Virus record (IMG/VR): IMGVR_UViG_3300007555_000410
Coordinates: 1-30,170 of that record
Length of the DNA stretch: 30,170 nucleotides
Source: a virus
Strand: one strand, 5' to 3'
Within the stretch, counting starts at the first letter, position 1, and each line of letters begins with the position of its first letter. A model generated the notes under the pieces. The model saw only the letters and a list, made by a program, of their open reading frames with translations, made no database searches and was not told where the DNA came from. Of this stretch, positions 8,020 to 16,457 are shown in pieces. Position numbers and translations under genes: made by a program.

Positions 8020-8612
8020 GTTTTGGATTAGTAGGAACATTTGAGAAACAAGTTGCTGAGTTCTATGGAGCTGATTACGGTGTAGCAGTAGACTGTTGTA
8101 CACACGGATTAGAATTGGCTTTGAGATATACAAAGGCAGAAGAAATCTTAGTTCCTTATCATACTTATCTATCCGTACCTATGTTAGCAGATAAGCTAAA
8201 TATTAAACGTACATTTATTCACGATGAATGGGAAGATTATTACTATATTACAAATAATATTATAGATTCAGCCGTTTATTGGAAAAAAAATTCGTATATT
8301 AAAGGTACGTTCATGGTACTTTCTTTTCAATTCCAAAAGCATTTAAGTTTAGGAAGAGGAGGTATGATACTAACAGACAATAGGGAGGCATCTCATAAAT
8401 TAAGATGCATGACTTATGACGGTAGAGACAATTCAAACGGTCCATGGGCCCAACAAGATATAGAAGAAATAGGATATCATTATTATATGACTCCTGAGGT
8501 AGCAACTCAAGGATTGCATTCTTTAAACGATGCAGTAGCTAAGGTACCAAAGAAGTGGTCATATAAAAATTACCCTAATCTAAATAGTTTTAAAGTATTT
8601 AAGAATGGTTAA
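8016..8612 (+). CDS. Miniature DegT/DnrJ/EryC1/StrS-family aminotransferase
   Basis: 198 residues, about half the usual 370-400. The PLP-dependent sugar aminotransferase pattern is clear: 'FEKQVAEFYGADYGVAVD' then 'CTHGLELAL' (28-36), 'VPYHTYLS' (46-53), 'DSA' (84-86, fitting the Asp that binds the PLP ring nitrogen), 'SFQFQKHLSLGRGG' (103-116) with Lys108 as candidate Schiff-base lysine, 'DGRD' (135-138), and 'YMTPEVATQGLHSL' (157-170). It lacks the roughly 150-residue C-terminal small domain and is shortened between the Thr loop and the Asp. The reading frame is clean and overlaps its neighbours (4 nt upstream, 8 nt downstream), so this is a compact form rather than an obvious frameshift. 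It would place an amino group on a keto-sugar or keto-cyclitol; whether it is active is open. Confidence 0.8.
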   Translation: MSFGLVGTFEKQVAEFYGADYGVAVDCCTHGLELALRYTKAEEILVPYHTYLSVPMLADKLNIKRTFIHDEWEDYYYITNNIIDSAVYWKKNSYIKGTFMVLSFQFQKHLSLGRGGMILTDNREASHKLRCMTYDGRDNSNGPWAQQDIEEIGYHYYMTPEVATQGLHSLNDAVAKVPKKWSYKNYPNLNSFKVFKNG

Positions 8613-9615
8613 CGTAAAAAACGAATACGGTAAATTAAAAGAAGTAATAGTCGGTAGAGTAGATAATGCAAACCAACCATTTCACGGTACTGACTTACAT
8701 GCTATTAATTATGCAGATAAGAACTCAATACCTTCATCAGAAAGAGGTTTATTTGATCCTCAAGTGTATGAAGAGTCTGTTGAAGACCTAGATTTATTAG
8801 CAAAAGCATTAGAAGATTTCGGAGCGAAAGTTCACCGACCTAATTTGCTAGATACGAAAAAAACTGTGTCTAACGGCTATTGGGAAACAGATCAATACTA
8901 TACATTCTGCCCTAGAGATACTATGACAGTCATTGGAGATACCCTTATAGAATCACCTATGACGTTAAGATCTAGACAGTTTGAGAACGATGCATATAGA
9001 GAGCTGTTTATTGATTATATGGACAAAGGAACCAAATGGGTTTGCGCTCCTAAACCGAGATTGACTGATGATTCGTATCAAAGAGATGACTTAGATAAAT
9101 TAACATTAACTGAAGTAGAACCTGTATTCGATGCAGCTAATATTCTCAGACATAATGACGATATTCTTTACTTAAATTCTAATACAGGAAACAAGAAAGG
9201 GTATACTTGGTTAAAGAATATTCTAGGAGATAAATATAAGGTCCACTTCTTAGAAAATATGTATTCGTATTCTCATATTGATTCTACGATTGCTATTCTT
9301 AGAGACGGTCTGGCACTTGTAAATCCGTCAAGAATAAACGAAAGTAATATGCCAGAACTCTTTAAAGGTTGGGATATTATATATTCTCCTCCGATGGTAG
9401 ATATTGGATATAAAGGAGTATTAAGAGCATCTGAATGGGTAGGTATAAATCTAATCTCATTAGACGAGAATACAGTATGTGTGGATAATAGACAAACAGA
9501 ATTAATTAACGAACTAAAAAAATATAACATAGAAGCATTAGACTTAAAGATTAGACACTCTAGAACATTAGGAGGTTCTTTTCACTGTTGTACTGCTGAT
9601 ATGGTAAGAGACTAA
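8605..9615 (+). CDS. Amidinotransferase of the AGAT/StrB1 family
   Basis: 336 residues. It matches L-arginine:glycine (AGAT) and L-arginine:inosamine-phosphate (StrB1) amidinotransferases along its length: 'LKEVIVGRVDNAN' (11-23), 'PRDTMTVIGDTLIESPM' (103-119), 'RSRQFENDAYR' (122-132), 'KWVCAPKPRL' (144-153), 'EPVFDAANILR' (172-182), 'SHIDST' (223-228) and 'GGSFHCCTAD' (323-332). The catalytic triad aligns as Asp176, His224 and Cys328, with the Asp-to-His spacing within one residue of human AGAT. These enzymes move the amidino group of arginine to an amine, giving a guanidino product and ornithine. Sitting directly behind a DegT/StrS-type aminotransferase (8-nt overlap), a guanidino-sugar or cyclitol product is a reasonable inference; glycine as acceptor remains possible. 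Confidence 0.92.
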   Translation: MVNVKNEYGKLKEVIVGRVDNANQPFHGTDLHAINYADKNSIPSSERGLFDPQVYEESVEDLDLLAKALEDFGAKVHRPNLLDTKKTVSNGYWETDQYYTFCPRDTMTVIGDTLIESPMTLRSRQFENDAYRELFIDYMDKGTKWVCAPKPRLTDDSYQRDDLDKLTLTEVEPVFDAANILRHNDDILYLNSNTGNKKGYTWLKNILGDKYKVHFLENMYSYSHIDSTIAILRDGLALVNPSRINESNMPELFKGWDIIYSPPMVDIGYKGVLRASEWVGINLISLDENTVCVDNRQTELINELKKYNIEALDLKIRHSRTLGGSFHCCTADMVRD

Positions 9616-9617
9616 TT

Positions 9618-10523
9618 ATGAAATTTACATTAATAGGCGGCGCAGGATTTATTGGAAGTCAACTAATGACTTATCTGCCACAATTTGGACACGAAGTAAA
9701 AGTTATTGATAACTTAACATATGGGCAAAACTTTGGTTACCCTGATGAAGTGAAGTTAATTAATGACGATGTAAAGAATATAGGTAGATATGAGACTGAA
9801 CTTAATGAAGCAGATTACGTTTTCTATATGGCATCACCTAGGTTAAATGAAATAAATGACTTAGAAGAACCATTACCTCATCTTGCAGGATTAAAAACAA
9901 CCCTTGATATTTGCCAAAACAACAATACTCAGGTAATTTTCTTTAGTAGCTGTTCTGTTTACGGCTACAGAAAGAATATGGTTAATGAATTATCTACTAC
10001 TAAAGTAACCTCTTTATACTCTAAGCTAAAAATAGATTCTGAAAATCTACTTAAAAAATACGATGAAGATAGGTTTAAAATAGTTAGACTATCAACTTTA
10101 TTTGGCACATCAGGAGTAGGTAGAAATGATTTACTTGTTAATAACTTTGTTAAGGATGTGTTATTTAGCCAATACTTAGAAGTATATGATCCAGAAGCAT
10201 GGAGACCTAATATCAATATACATACTCTCTGCGGGGTACTAAAAGAACTTGCAGAAAAAAATGCTTTCCAAAGTATATTAAATATTGGGTATAATATTTT
10301 GAATACCACTAAACAGGAATTAATACTTAAAATGGTAACGAGAAATAAATTAGATTTTACTGTTAAGTATTACTCTCCTGATGATAGTAGGAGCTACAAA
10401 GTAGACTTTAGTAAAATGGAAGAGCTGATTGATTTAGAACCTATACAATATGTAGACGGAATAGACCAATTAGTAAGTACTTTCAGAGAGGTTATAATAG
10501 AACAAAACCAAGACAATGAGTAA
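9618..10523 (+). CDS. NAD-dependent epimerase/dehydratase (extended SDR), copy 1
   Basis: 301 residues. The Rossmann motif 'GGAGFIG' is at 7-13, followed by the acidic end of beta-2 and 'IDNLTYG' (30-36), typical of NDP-sugar epimerases. 'FFSSCSVYG' (108-116) carries the catalytic Ser, and 'YSKLK' (134-138) is the YxxxK active site. The family interconverts or dehydrates nucleotide sugars in the cytoplasm; the exact reaction cannot be read. It starts 2 nt after the amidinotransferase and overlaps the next epimerase by 8 nt. Its C-terminal half is somewhat divergent, with 'AWRPNINIHTLCGVL' fitting the usual 'R.fi.v.D.a' segment. Confidence 0.88.
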   Translation: MKFTLIGGAGFIGSQLMTYLPQFGHEVKVIDNLTYGQNFGYPDEVKLINDDVKNIGRYETELNEADYVFYMASPRLNEINDLEEPLPHLAGLKTTLDICQNNNTQVIFFSSCSVYGYRKNMVNELSTTKVTSLYSKLKIDSENLLKKYDEDRFKIVRLSTLFGTSGVGRNDLLVNNFVKDVLFSQYLEVYDPEAWRPNINIHTLCGVLKELAEKNAFQSILNIGYNILNTTKQELILKMVTRNKLDFTVKYYSPDDSRSYKVDFSKMEELIDLEPIQYVDGIDQLVSTFREVIIEQNQDNE

Positions 10524-11535
10524 AGAAACTATACTAATTACAGGTGTTGCAGGACTACTAGGAAGTAGGTTAGCTGAATACTACAGAAAAAACTACCCAG
10601 ATACCAAAATAGTGGGTATAGATAATTTATCAGGAGGATTTAGAGAGAACGTTCACAAGGATACTATCTTTTATGAGACTGATTTAGTGAGTGAAAACAT
10701 CCAAGGTATCTTTTCAGCACATCAGCCGGATTATGTTTACCATTTTGCTGCATATGCCGCAGAAGGTCTCTCCCCTTTTATAAGAACATATAATTATAAT
10801 AACAATGTTGTTGCTACTGCAAAGATAGTTAATGAATGTATAAGAGCTAACGTAAAGAGGTTAGTATTTACGTCTTCTATGGCAGTATACGGTCACGGTT
10901 GGGAAGGTAAAAGACCTTTTGATGAAGGAGATATTCCTAAACCTATAGACCCGTATGGAATTGCAAAATACGCCTGTGAGATGGATATTCAAGTTGCTGG
11001 AGAACAGCACGGATTAGACTGGTGTATTATTAGACCTCATAATGTCTACGGTATAGGGCAGAACATATGGGATAAATATAGGAACGTTCTCGGTATCTGG
11101 ATGTATCAATACATGAATGGACAAGCAATGACAATATTTGGAGATGGAACTCAGACTAGAGCATTTAGTAATATTGAAGACTGTTTAGAACCTCTATATA
11201 AAGCTTCTAAGATAAAAGAAGCATCAAAACAGATTATTAACTTAGGTGGAATTAAATTTCACAGTATTAACGAATCTAATGCTATTCTTAGAGATGTTAT
11301 TAAAAACGGTAAAGTTGAGCATGTAGAAGGAAGACATGAAGTTAAAGATGCTTATCCAACCTGGGCAAAGTCACAGGAGATATTAGGATACGAATATACC
11401 GTAGAGTTAAACGAAGGTTTAAGTGAAATGTGGGATTGGGCACAACAGCAACCAAAAAGAAAAAGATTCTTTTGGGAAAATTATGAATTAGATAAAGGAC
11501 TATATAGTTTCTGGAAAGATGAACCTAGTATTTGA
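10516..11535 (+). CDS. NAD-dependent epimerase/dehydratase (extended SDR), UDP-glucose 4-epimerase-like, copy 2
   Basis: 339 residues. NAD-binding 'GVAGLLG' is at 10-16 with 'GIDNLSGG' at 34-41, 'HFAAYAAEG' at 76-84, 'FTSSMAVYG' at 118-126, and the YxxxK pair Tyr147/Lys151 ('YGIAK'). 'IIRPHNVYGIGQN' and 'QTRAFSNIEDCLEP' match UDP-sugar 4-epimerases and related C4 epimerases better than dehydratases. It likely acts on an NDP-hexose in the cytoplasm, supplying one of the donors for the GTs around it. The C-terminal 20 residues are rich in Trp, Phe and Lys. The stop lies 17 nt inside the next gene. It is not a recent duplicate of the preceding SDR. Confidence 0.9.
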   Translation: MSKETILITGVAGLLGSRLAEYYRKNYPDTKIVGIDNLSGGFRENVHKDTIFYETDLVSENIQGIFSAHQPDYVYHFAAYAAEGLSPFIRTYNYNNNVVATAKIVNECIRANVKRLVFTSSMAVYGHGWEGKRPFDEGDIPKPIDPYGIAKYACEMDIQVAGEQHGLDWCIIRPHNVYGIGQNIWDKYRNVLGIWMYQYMNGQAMTIFGDGTQTRAFSNIEDCLEPLYKASKIKEASKQIINLGGIKFHSINESNAILRDVIKNGKVEHVEGRHEVKDAYPTWAKSQEILGYEYTVELNEGLSEMWDWAQQQPKRKRFFWENYELDKGLYSFWKDEPSI

Positions 11536-12862
11536 AAATTTAGAAACATCTCTTAACCTAGCAGGTGAAGATAAAAATGGCAATGAAAGAATTTGCTTGT
11601 CTCCGTATGCTAATAGGTTAAATATACTGAAGACAGAACACAGAAGCCTTCATGAAAAGAGAACTGAAGATTGGATATTTTTCCAATCAGGAGAAGATAA
11701 GATAAAATGGAATATTAATACATACTCTGTAGAAGATGTAGTTAAAGACCCTAGCATTAAATATATTATCCCAGTAGGAGTTCATGAATCTCCTCTAACT
11801 TGGGCAGGATACGCAGGAAAATATAGCACTATATTTGATCTAGTTAGCGATACATACCTTAAGCATTTACGAGAAGGAAGAGCATACATATTATTTGATA
11901 ATACTCTTGAGGGCTACCATACTGATTGGCTATTTGATTTCTTTTACGATGAAGCGGTTAGATTAAGTATTGATCCGAGTAACATAATACTTACAACAGG
12001 AAATGCTCAACTAGAACAGAGAGCTGAAGAGTGGGAAAAAAAGACAGGTAAAAAATGTATTCAGACACTTGGGTATACACATTTTGAATTTGATGTATAC
12101 CTTAACATAGACCACTATAATAGGAAAGGTCAAAATATTCCTACTTATGAAGACCACCTTAAATATAAAGATAACAATCCACTATTAATTAAACCTTATA
12201 ACTTCCTAAACCGTAAACCTAGGAAGCATAGAATAGCACTTTTTAATAAACTATTTCATGCAGGGTTACTTCCTGATGGATTAATAAGTATGAACCCCTG
12301 GAATGATGAAGTACTTCACGAAGCTGTAGACATAGACGGCTGGTCTCCTGAAGTACAGCAGTTAGAACATTCACATCAGTTTACCCCAATGCGTTGGGAT
12401 GGAACAGACAACTTAGCTAACCCTGGAGATAAGATTGCAAGACTAAATGAAAAGTCAATGTTAAATTCATGGTGTACTATAGTTAGTGAAGCTCAATTTG
12501 ACGATTCTCAACAGTCTGTATTTTTATCAGAAAAAGTATTTAAACCTATAGCATGTAGTCATCCATTTCAAATATTAGGAGCTAAAGGTTCATTGAAAGA
12601 ACTAAAAAAACTAGGTTACCTTACTTTTGATAATTTATTTGATGAATCTTATGATGAGTTAGATAATATAGAAAGATTAGATGCTATAGTAGAAAACATT
12701 AACTCTTTAGCTGATAATAACGAATGGCATAATCATTTTCGCTGGATGAAATCTAGATTGAAATATAATAGAAACGTTTTAACATTTAATGCTCTTTTTA
12801 AACCTCCAAAAGGATTTCACAAATTTAATAGATTATGCAATACAGCATCAGAAAAAGTTTAA
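11519..12862 (+). CDS. GT10-like phage glycosyltransferase, paralogue A
   Basis: 447 residues. The C-terminal half carries a block shared with two later genes: 'FLNRKPRKHR' (229-238), 'VSEAQ' about 14 residues before 'FLSEKVFKPI' (335-344), 'HPFQILG' (348-354), 'GYLTFDNLFDESYD' (366-379). The layout Glu ... S/T-E-K ... G-x-P-x-x-x-G resembles the donor-binding C-terminal motif of GT10 alpha-1,3-fucosyltransferases, where Y-x-T-E-K is typical. The N-terminal half shows no motif I recognise. This paralogue is the most divergent of the three: it lacks the 'RPNGTS' N-terminal segment of the other two. It overlaps its neighbours by 17 and 28 nt. The family assignment is by motif layout only. Confidence 0.6.
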   Translation: MNLVFENLETSLNLAGEDKNGNERICLSPYANRLNILKTEHRSLHEKRTEDWIFFQSGEDKIKWNINTYSVEDVVKDPSIKYIIPVGVHESPLTWAGYAGKYSTIFDLVSDTYLKHLREGRAYILFDNTLEGYHTDWLFDFFYDEAVRLSIDPSNIILTTGNAQLEQRAEEWEKKTGKKCIQTLGYTHFEFDVYLNIDHYNRKGQNIPTYEDHLKYKDNNPLLIKPYNFLNRKPRKHRIALFNKLFHAGLLPDGLISMNPWNDEVLHEAVDIDGWSPEVQQLEHSHQFTPMRWDGTDNLANPGDKIARLNEKSMLNSWCTIVSEAQFDDSQQSVFLSEKVFKPIACSHPFQILGAKGSLKELKKLGYLTFDNLFDESYDELDNIERLDAIVENINSLADNNEWHNHFRWMKSRLKYNRNVLTFNALFKPPKGFHKFNRLCNTASEKV

Positions 12863-13782
12863 AAGTAAATAAAGACTCTAAGTTAATTATAGCTTTAGGA
12901 GATTCTTTTGTCGAAGGTCAAGGAGCTGTATCGAAAGAGACATGGGAGAAATATGATTGGTCAGAATCTAAAATGACTATGATTAATCCTATGTCTGATG
13001 AATTTAATTCCTTAAGAGAAGAGGAACATAATAATGCTTTCGTTAATGTATTATGTAAAAAACATTTTCCTGATTATACTCCTATTAACTTAGGATATAG
13101 AGGTAACGGAAACAGAGCAACAGTAAAAGCTCTAACCACTCTTCATCCAGACTTAAACTTAGGAGTAGCAAAAGAAAAAATAGTAATATTCTTCGTAGGT
13201 CAAATGGTTAGGTTTGACTTTTTTAATAAAGGTCTGAACAATAGTCATAACTATTTTCATACAATATGGCCAACTATAACTGATAGCGAAGAAATTGGTC
13301 TACAGAACTTATGGAGTGGATATGCTACTGAAGTATACTCACCTGTAACTGAAGCTTTAGAAGTTATTTCAAACATTGTCGAAGTACAAAACTGGTGCAA
13401 ACTTAATAATGCAAAGTTGCTTTTAGTTAATTCTTTTACTCATGCTTTTGAAAGAGAAAAACTTATAGACGCTCTTACAGACTTTACACCAGGCTTTAAA
13501 GACGAAGATGGACTCATTGTAAACTTAGTAGACACGATAGATTGGAGCAACTTAGCTATGCTACCAAAAGGAAGAAAGCAAATGGTAGATGTACTATTAG
13601 ATAGGGAAAATAGACATGATTTAGCAGGAAATGATCACCTATGGTACTTCTGGCCTAGAGAACTTAAAAACTTTACTCCTAAAGGGCTAATGACACCTTG
13701 TTCTCATCCATCACCTAAAGGTCATCAACTCATAGCTAAAGTATTAGCAAAAGTAATTAAAGGAAAGAAGTATGAGCAATAA
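12835..13782 (+). CDS. SGNH/GDSL-type hydrolase or acyltransferase-like protein
   Basis: 315 residues. Block I 'ALGDSFVEGQG' (20-30) puts a candidate nucleophile at Ser24; 'NLGYRGNGNR' (85-94) fits the Gly and Asn oxyanion blocks; 'CSHPSPKGHQLIA' (289-301) resembles the C-terminal catalytic His block, with His291 the likely base. The usual Asp three residues before that His is not present (Pro288), so activity is uncertain. Such proteins often remove or add acetyl groups on polysaccharides. No signal peptide is visible, so it probably acts in the cytoplasm. The start lies 28 nt inside paralogue A, the longest overlap in the window; there is no better downstream Met before the GDSF block. Confidence 0.72.
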   Translation: MQYSIRKSLKVNKDSKLIIALGDSFVEGQGAVSKETWEKYDWSESKMTMINPMSDEFNSLREEEHNNAFVNVLCKKHFPDYTPINLGYRGNGNRATVKALTTLHPDLNLGVAKEKIVIFFVGQMVRFDFFNKGLNNSHNYFHTIWPTITDSEEIGLQNLWSGYATEVYSPVTEALEVISNIVEVQNWCKLNNAKLLLVNSFTHAFEREKLIDALTDFTPGFKDEDGLIVNLVDTIDWSNLAMLPKGRKQMVDVLLDRENRHDLAGNDHLWYFWPRELKNFTPKGLMTPCSHPSPKGHQLIAKVLAKVIKGKKYEQ

Positions 13783-15145
13783 GATTGAAAATAGTTACCT
13801 ACCTATACCTGATACCTGGGACGGATTGGACTGGCTGCAGATTAACCTCAGTGAAGAAGGTTATGATTCTATTTTTGCTGGCCCTAGACCTAACGGTACT
13901 TCAAAGACTTGGTATAAAAAAGAAACAGGTACTTTTCACTACCCTTATAACTTAGGCATCTGGAATTTTTTTGGAGAAACAGGAGAGTGGTTTGATGCTG
14001 AAAAATTAGAACTACAGCATCGTCCTCATATTATAGATCCGAATCACTGTTTTTATAAAAGTAAAGATAAACTATCAGGCGCTAATCATTTATATATTAT
14101 AACTGTTTTTAATCCTCAATTCTTTGAATTAAATAGAGAATTAGGATTTAGTTTAATCGATCAACAATATCAAAATGATATAAGAAACGGTGATGCTGCA
14201 GTTGTACTATTTTACCCATGGGAAGGTTATTCCGGAATGGAAGGAAATGACGATTTTAAAATAGCAGAAGAATGGAGGAAAAAAGCTCATTTTCCTAAAG
14301 GATCAGTTCACTTCTTTACTGGAAACTTAGAAGCAGACGGACACGATGATATTAAAAACTCAGGAATAAAAGTACACCCTTATAATACTTTTGATAATTG
14401 GAACGCAGATAAATTTGAGGAGCCATTAATTGATTTTATTCCTAACGATAATAAATTTTTATACCTTAGTTATAATAGAAATCCTAGAGGACCTAGAATT
14501 TATTTAGGAGCTAAGTTAATTGAATATAACTTACTCGATAAAGGTTTAGTTAGTTTAGGTAAACCAGATTGGTGGACTCCAAATAATGTATTAAGAGCAG
14601 ATGGTATCCGAGATCAAGAGTATGCAAAGCTAAATAAACAACTGCCGATAGAGATTGGTAAAAAATTATTCTTTAACCTAGCCTGTAATATAGATTTACA
14701 AGATTTTCAATCAACCTTTTGTTCTATAATTACTGAAACTTTAGTAGAGAACAAAACACTATTCATATCAGAAAAAACATGGAAAGCTATACAAGTAGGA
14801 CACCCGTTCTTTCTTTTAGGAAACCCAGGTACTCTAAATTACTTAAGAAATAGAGGATATAAGACCTTTGATCGATGGTGGGATGAAAGTTACGACCATG
14901 TAACGGAATACAGATTAAGAGTAGAAATGATTCTTAAAGAAGTAGATAGATTTAGCAAAAAAAGTAAAGAAGAGCTGATAGAGATAAGAAAAGAAATGCA
15001 TGAAGTGTTAGAGTTCAACAAACAACTTCATTATAGAAATATGATTCAGAAGTGGGGATACGGAACAAGCGAAAAACCAGAACAAGTCTTAAGAGAACTT
15101 TGGGGAATATACGATAAACTAGGCAATGGAAAAGATATTATGTAG
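13772..15145 (+). CDS. GT10-like phage glycosyltransferase, paralogue B
   Basis: 457 residues. Shared family motifs: N-terminal 'YDSIFAGPRPNGTSKTW' (31-47), 'YLSYNRNPRGPR' (231-242), 'ITETL' before 'FISEKTWKAI' (331-340), 'GHPFFLLGNPGTL' (343-355) and 'GYKTFDRWWDESYD' (362-375). The S-E-K block preceded by a Glu and followed by the H-P-F-x-x-x-G loop fits a GT10-like donor site. The N-terminal half is closely related in layout to the next gene, indicating tandem duplication. It overlaps the SGNH gene by 11 nt upstream and paralogue C by 20 nt downstream. Donor and acceptor are unknown. No membrane segment is evident. Confidence 0.62.
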   Translation: MSNKIENSYLPIPDTWDGLDWLQINLSEEGYDSIFAGPRPNGTSKTWYKKETGTFHYPYNLGIWNFFGETGEWFDAEKLELQHRPHIIDPNHCFYKSKDKLSGANHLYIITVFNPQFFELNRELGFSLIDQQYQNDIRNGDAAVVLFYPWEGYSGMEGNDDFKIAEEWRKKAHFPKGSVHFFTGNLEADGHDDIKNSGIKVHPYNTFDNWNADKFEEPLIDFIPNDNKFLYLSYNRNPRGPRIYLGAKLIEYNLLDKGLVSLGKPDWWTPNNVLRADGIRDQEYAKLNKQLPIEIGKKLFFNLACNIDLQDFQSTFCSIITETLVENKTLFISEKTWKAIQVGHPFFLLGNPGTLNYLRNRGYKTFDRWWDESYDHVTEYRLRVEMILKEVDRFSKKSKEELIEIRKEMHEVLEFNKQLHYRNMIQKWGYGTSEKPEQVLRELWGIYDKLGNGKDIM

Positions 15146-16457
15146 TAGAGAGCCCTACGACAGTATAATAGGGCACAATAGACCAAACGGCACTTCTAGA
15201 ACTTGGAATATGCAAGAAGGTGGGAAAATACCCACTCTACTTCATACTCTTACACCTGATGTAATTAATGCATACATAGAGGATCCAAGTAAGTATAACG
15301 ATCATCACTATTCTCTTTCATTCCATGAAGATTATGAGGACGTAGAAATAGAAGACATAGGTGACAATAAACACATCTACATAATTAGAGTTTATAATCA
15401 TAATTTTTTTAGATTAAACTTAGATACCGGTTTTTCTTGTATATCTAAACTTGTATTAGAGGACATTAAGATAGGTAAGTGTGCCTTAATTATTGAATGT
15501 ACAACAGAAGGGAAGTATACTAGAACTGCAAACACTGAACTAGATATAATTGAAAGATGGAGAATCAAAGCTGAGCTACCTGATTATAGCGTAAGCGTAA
15601 TACACGGTAATTTAATATGTGATACATATGTTAAGGCTAACAACCTGAAAATAAATGCATACGGTTGCAGCTCATTCGAAACATTTTTCAATCCACCTGA
15701 GGAGTATATAGTCGATGAAGAAAAAATTGTACCTTTTGATGCTAAAATTAGTAATCCTCAAAAATATTTCTTATCTTACAACAGACAGCCACGTAACCAT
15801 AGACTTCTTTTTGGATACCTAATGTGGCAAGAAAGAATAATAAACAAAGGATTGATAAGTTTAAGTTTCCCAAAAAACAGATTAAGATACTCAGACATTT
15901 ATACAGGTAATGTAATAAACGAAAATTCGTTTAATAAATTTAGAAGCGAAGGAGAAAGAAGTATTGATATCTCAACTGTAGATAATTTAGCAACAAACTT
16001 TACTTTATCAAATTATGAAAGTACATTCCTATCAGTAGTTTCAGAAACTGTTATGGACCCTGGATGTATATTTTTCTCAGAAAAAATATGGAAACCTATT
16101 AGTGTTGGGCATCCTTTTATAATAATGGGTTCACCGTTTTCTTTAGAGAAACTCAAAGATATGGGATATATGACTTATGATTCTTTATGGGACGAATCTT
16201 ATGATAAGATAGTTTCTGAAGCTGATAGAGTTATTGCTATTACCAGGTTACTAAAAAGCATTACATTAAAATCAGATGATGAACTTAATGAACTTAAGTT
16301 AAAGTCTATTCCTATTGCTATACATAATAAGAGAGTATTTAGAGAGTATATCTCTAAAGAATACAAAGGTAAAGAGAATCTTCATGGAGTTATTCTACCT
16401 ATTACTAACATTACAAAAAAAATATACGACAACTTAGGGTACTCTAAAGACATATGA
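15126..16457 (+). CDS. GT10-like phage glycosyltransferase, paralogue C
   Basis: 443 residues. It has 'YDSIIGHNRPNGTSRTW' (11-27), matching paralogue B at the N-terminus, then 'FLSYNRQPRNHR' (215-226), 'VVSETVM' before 'FFSEKIWKPI' (316-325), 'GHPFIIMGSPFSL' (328-340) and 'GYMTYDSLWDESYD' (347-360). B and C share motifs in both halves, whereas A shares only the C-terminal half, so B and C probably duplicated more recently. The conserved DESYD after the GT10-like block is not part of GT10 motifs I know and marks this phage family. It overlaps paralogue B by 20 nt and the next gene by 4 nt (ATGA). Confidence 0.62.
   Translation: MEKILCSREPYDSIIGHNRPNGTSRTWNMQEGGKIPTLLHTLTPDVINAYIEDPSKYNDHHYSLSFHEDYEDVEIEDIGDNKHIYIIRVYNHNFFRLNLDTGFSCISKLVLEDIKIGKCALIIECTTEGKYTRTANTELDIIERWRIKAELPDYSVSVIHGNLICDTYVKANNLKINAYGCSSFETFFNPPEEYIVDEEKIVPFDAKISNPQKYFLSYNRQPRNHRLLFGYLMWQERIINKGLISLSFPKNRLRYSDIYTGNVINENSFNKFRSEGERSIDISTVDNLATNFTLSNYESTFLSVVSETVMDPGCIFFSEKIWKPISVGHPFIIMGSPFSLEKLKDMGYMTYDSLWDESYDKIVSEADRVIAITRLLKSITLKSDDELNELKLKSIPIAIHNKRVFREYISKEYKGKENLHGVILPITNITKKIYDNLGYSKDI

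Noticed and set aside
8016-8612. The short DegT gene as a frameshifted pseudogene
   Set aside because: Motifs run in order in a single frame through Lys108 to the GLHSL segment, the downstream gene begins within its last codons, and no remnant of the missing C-terminal domain is seen in other frames.
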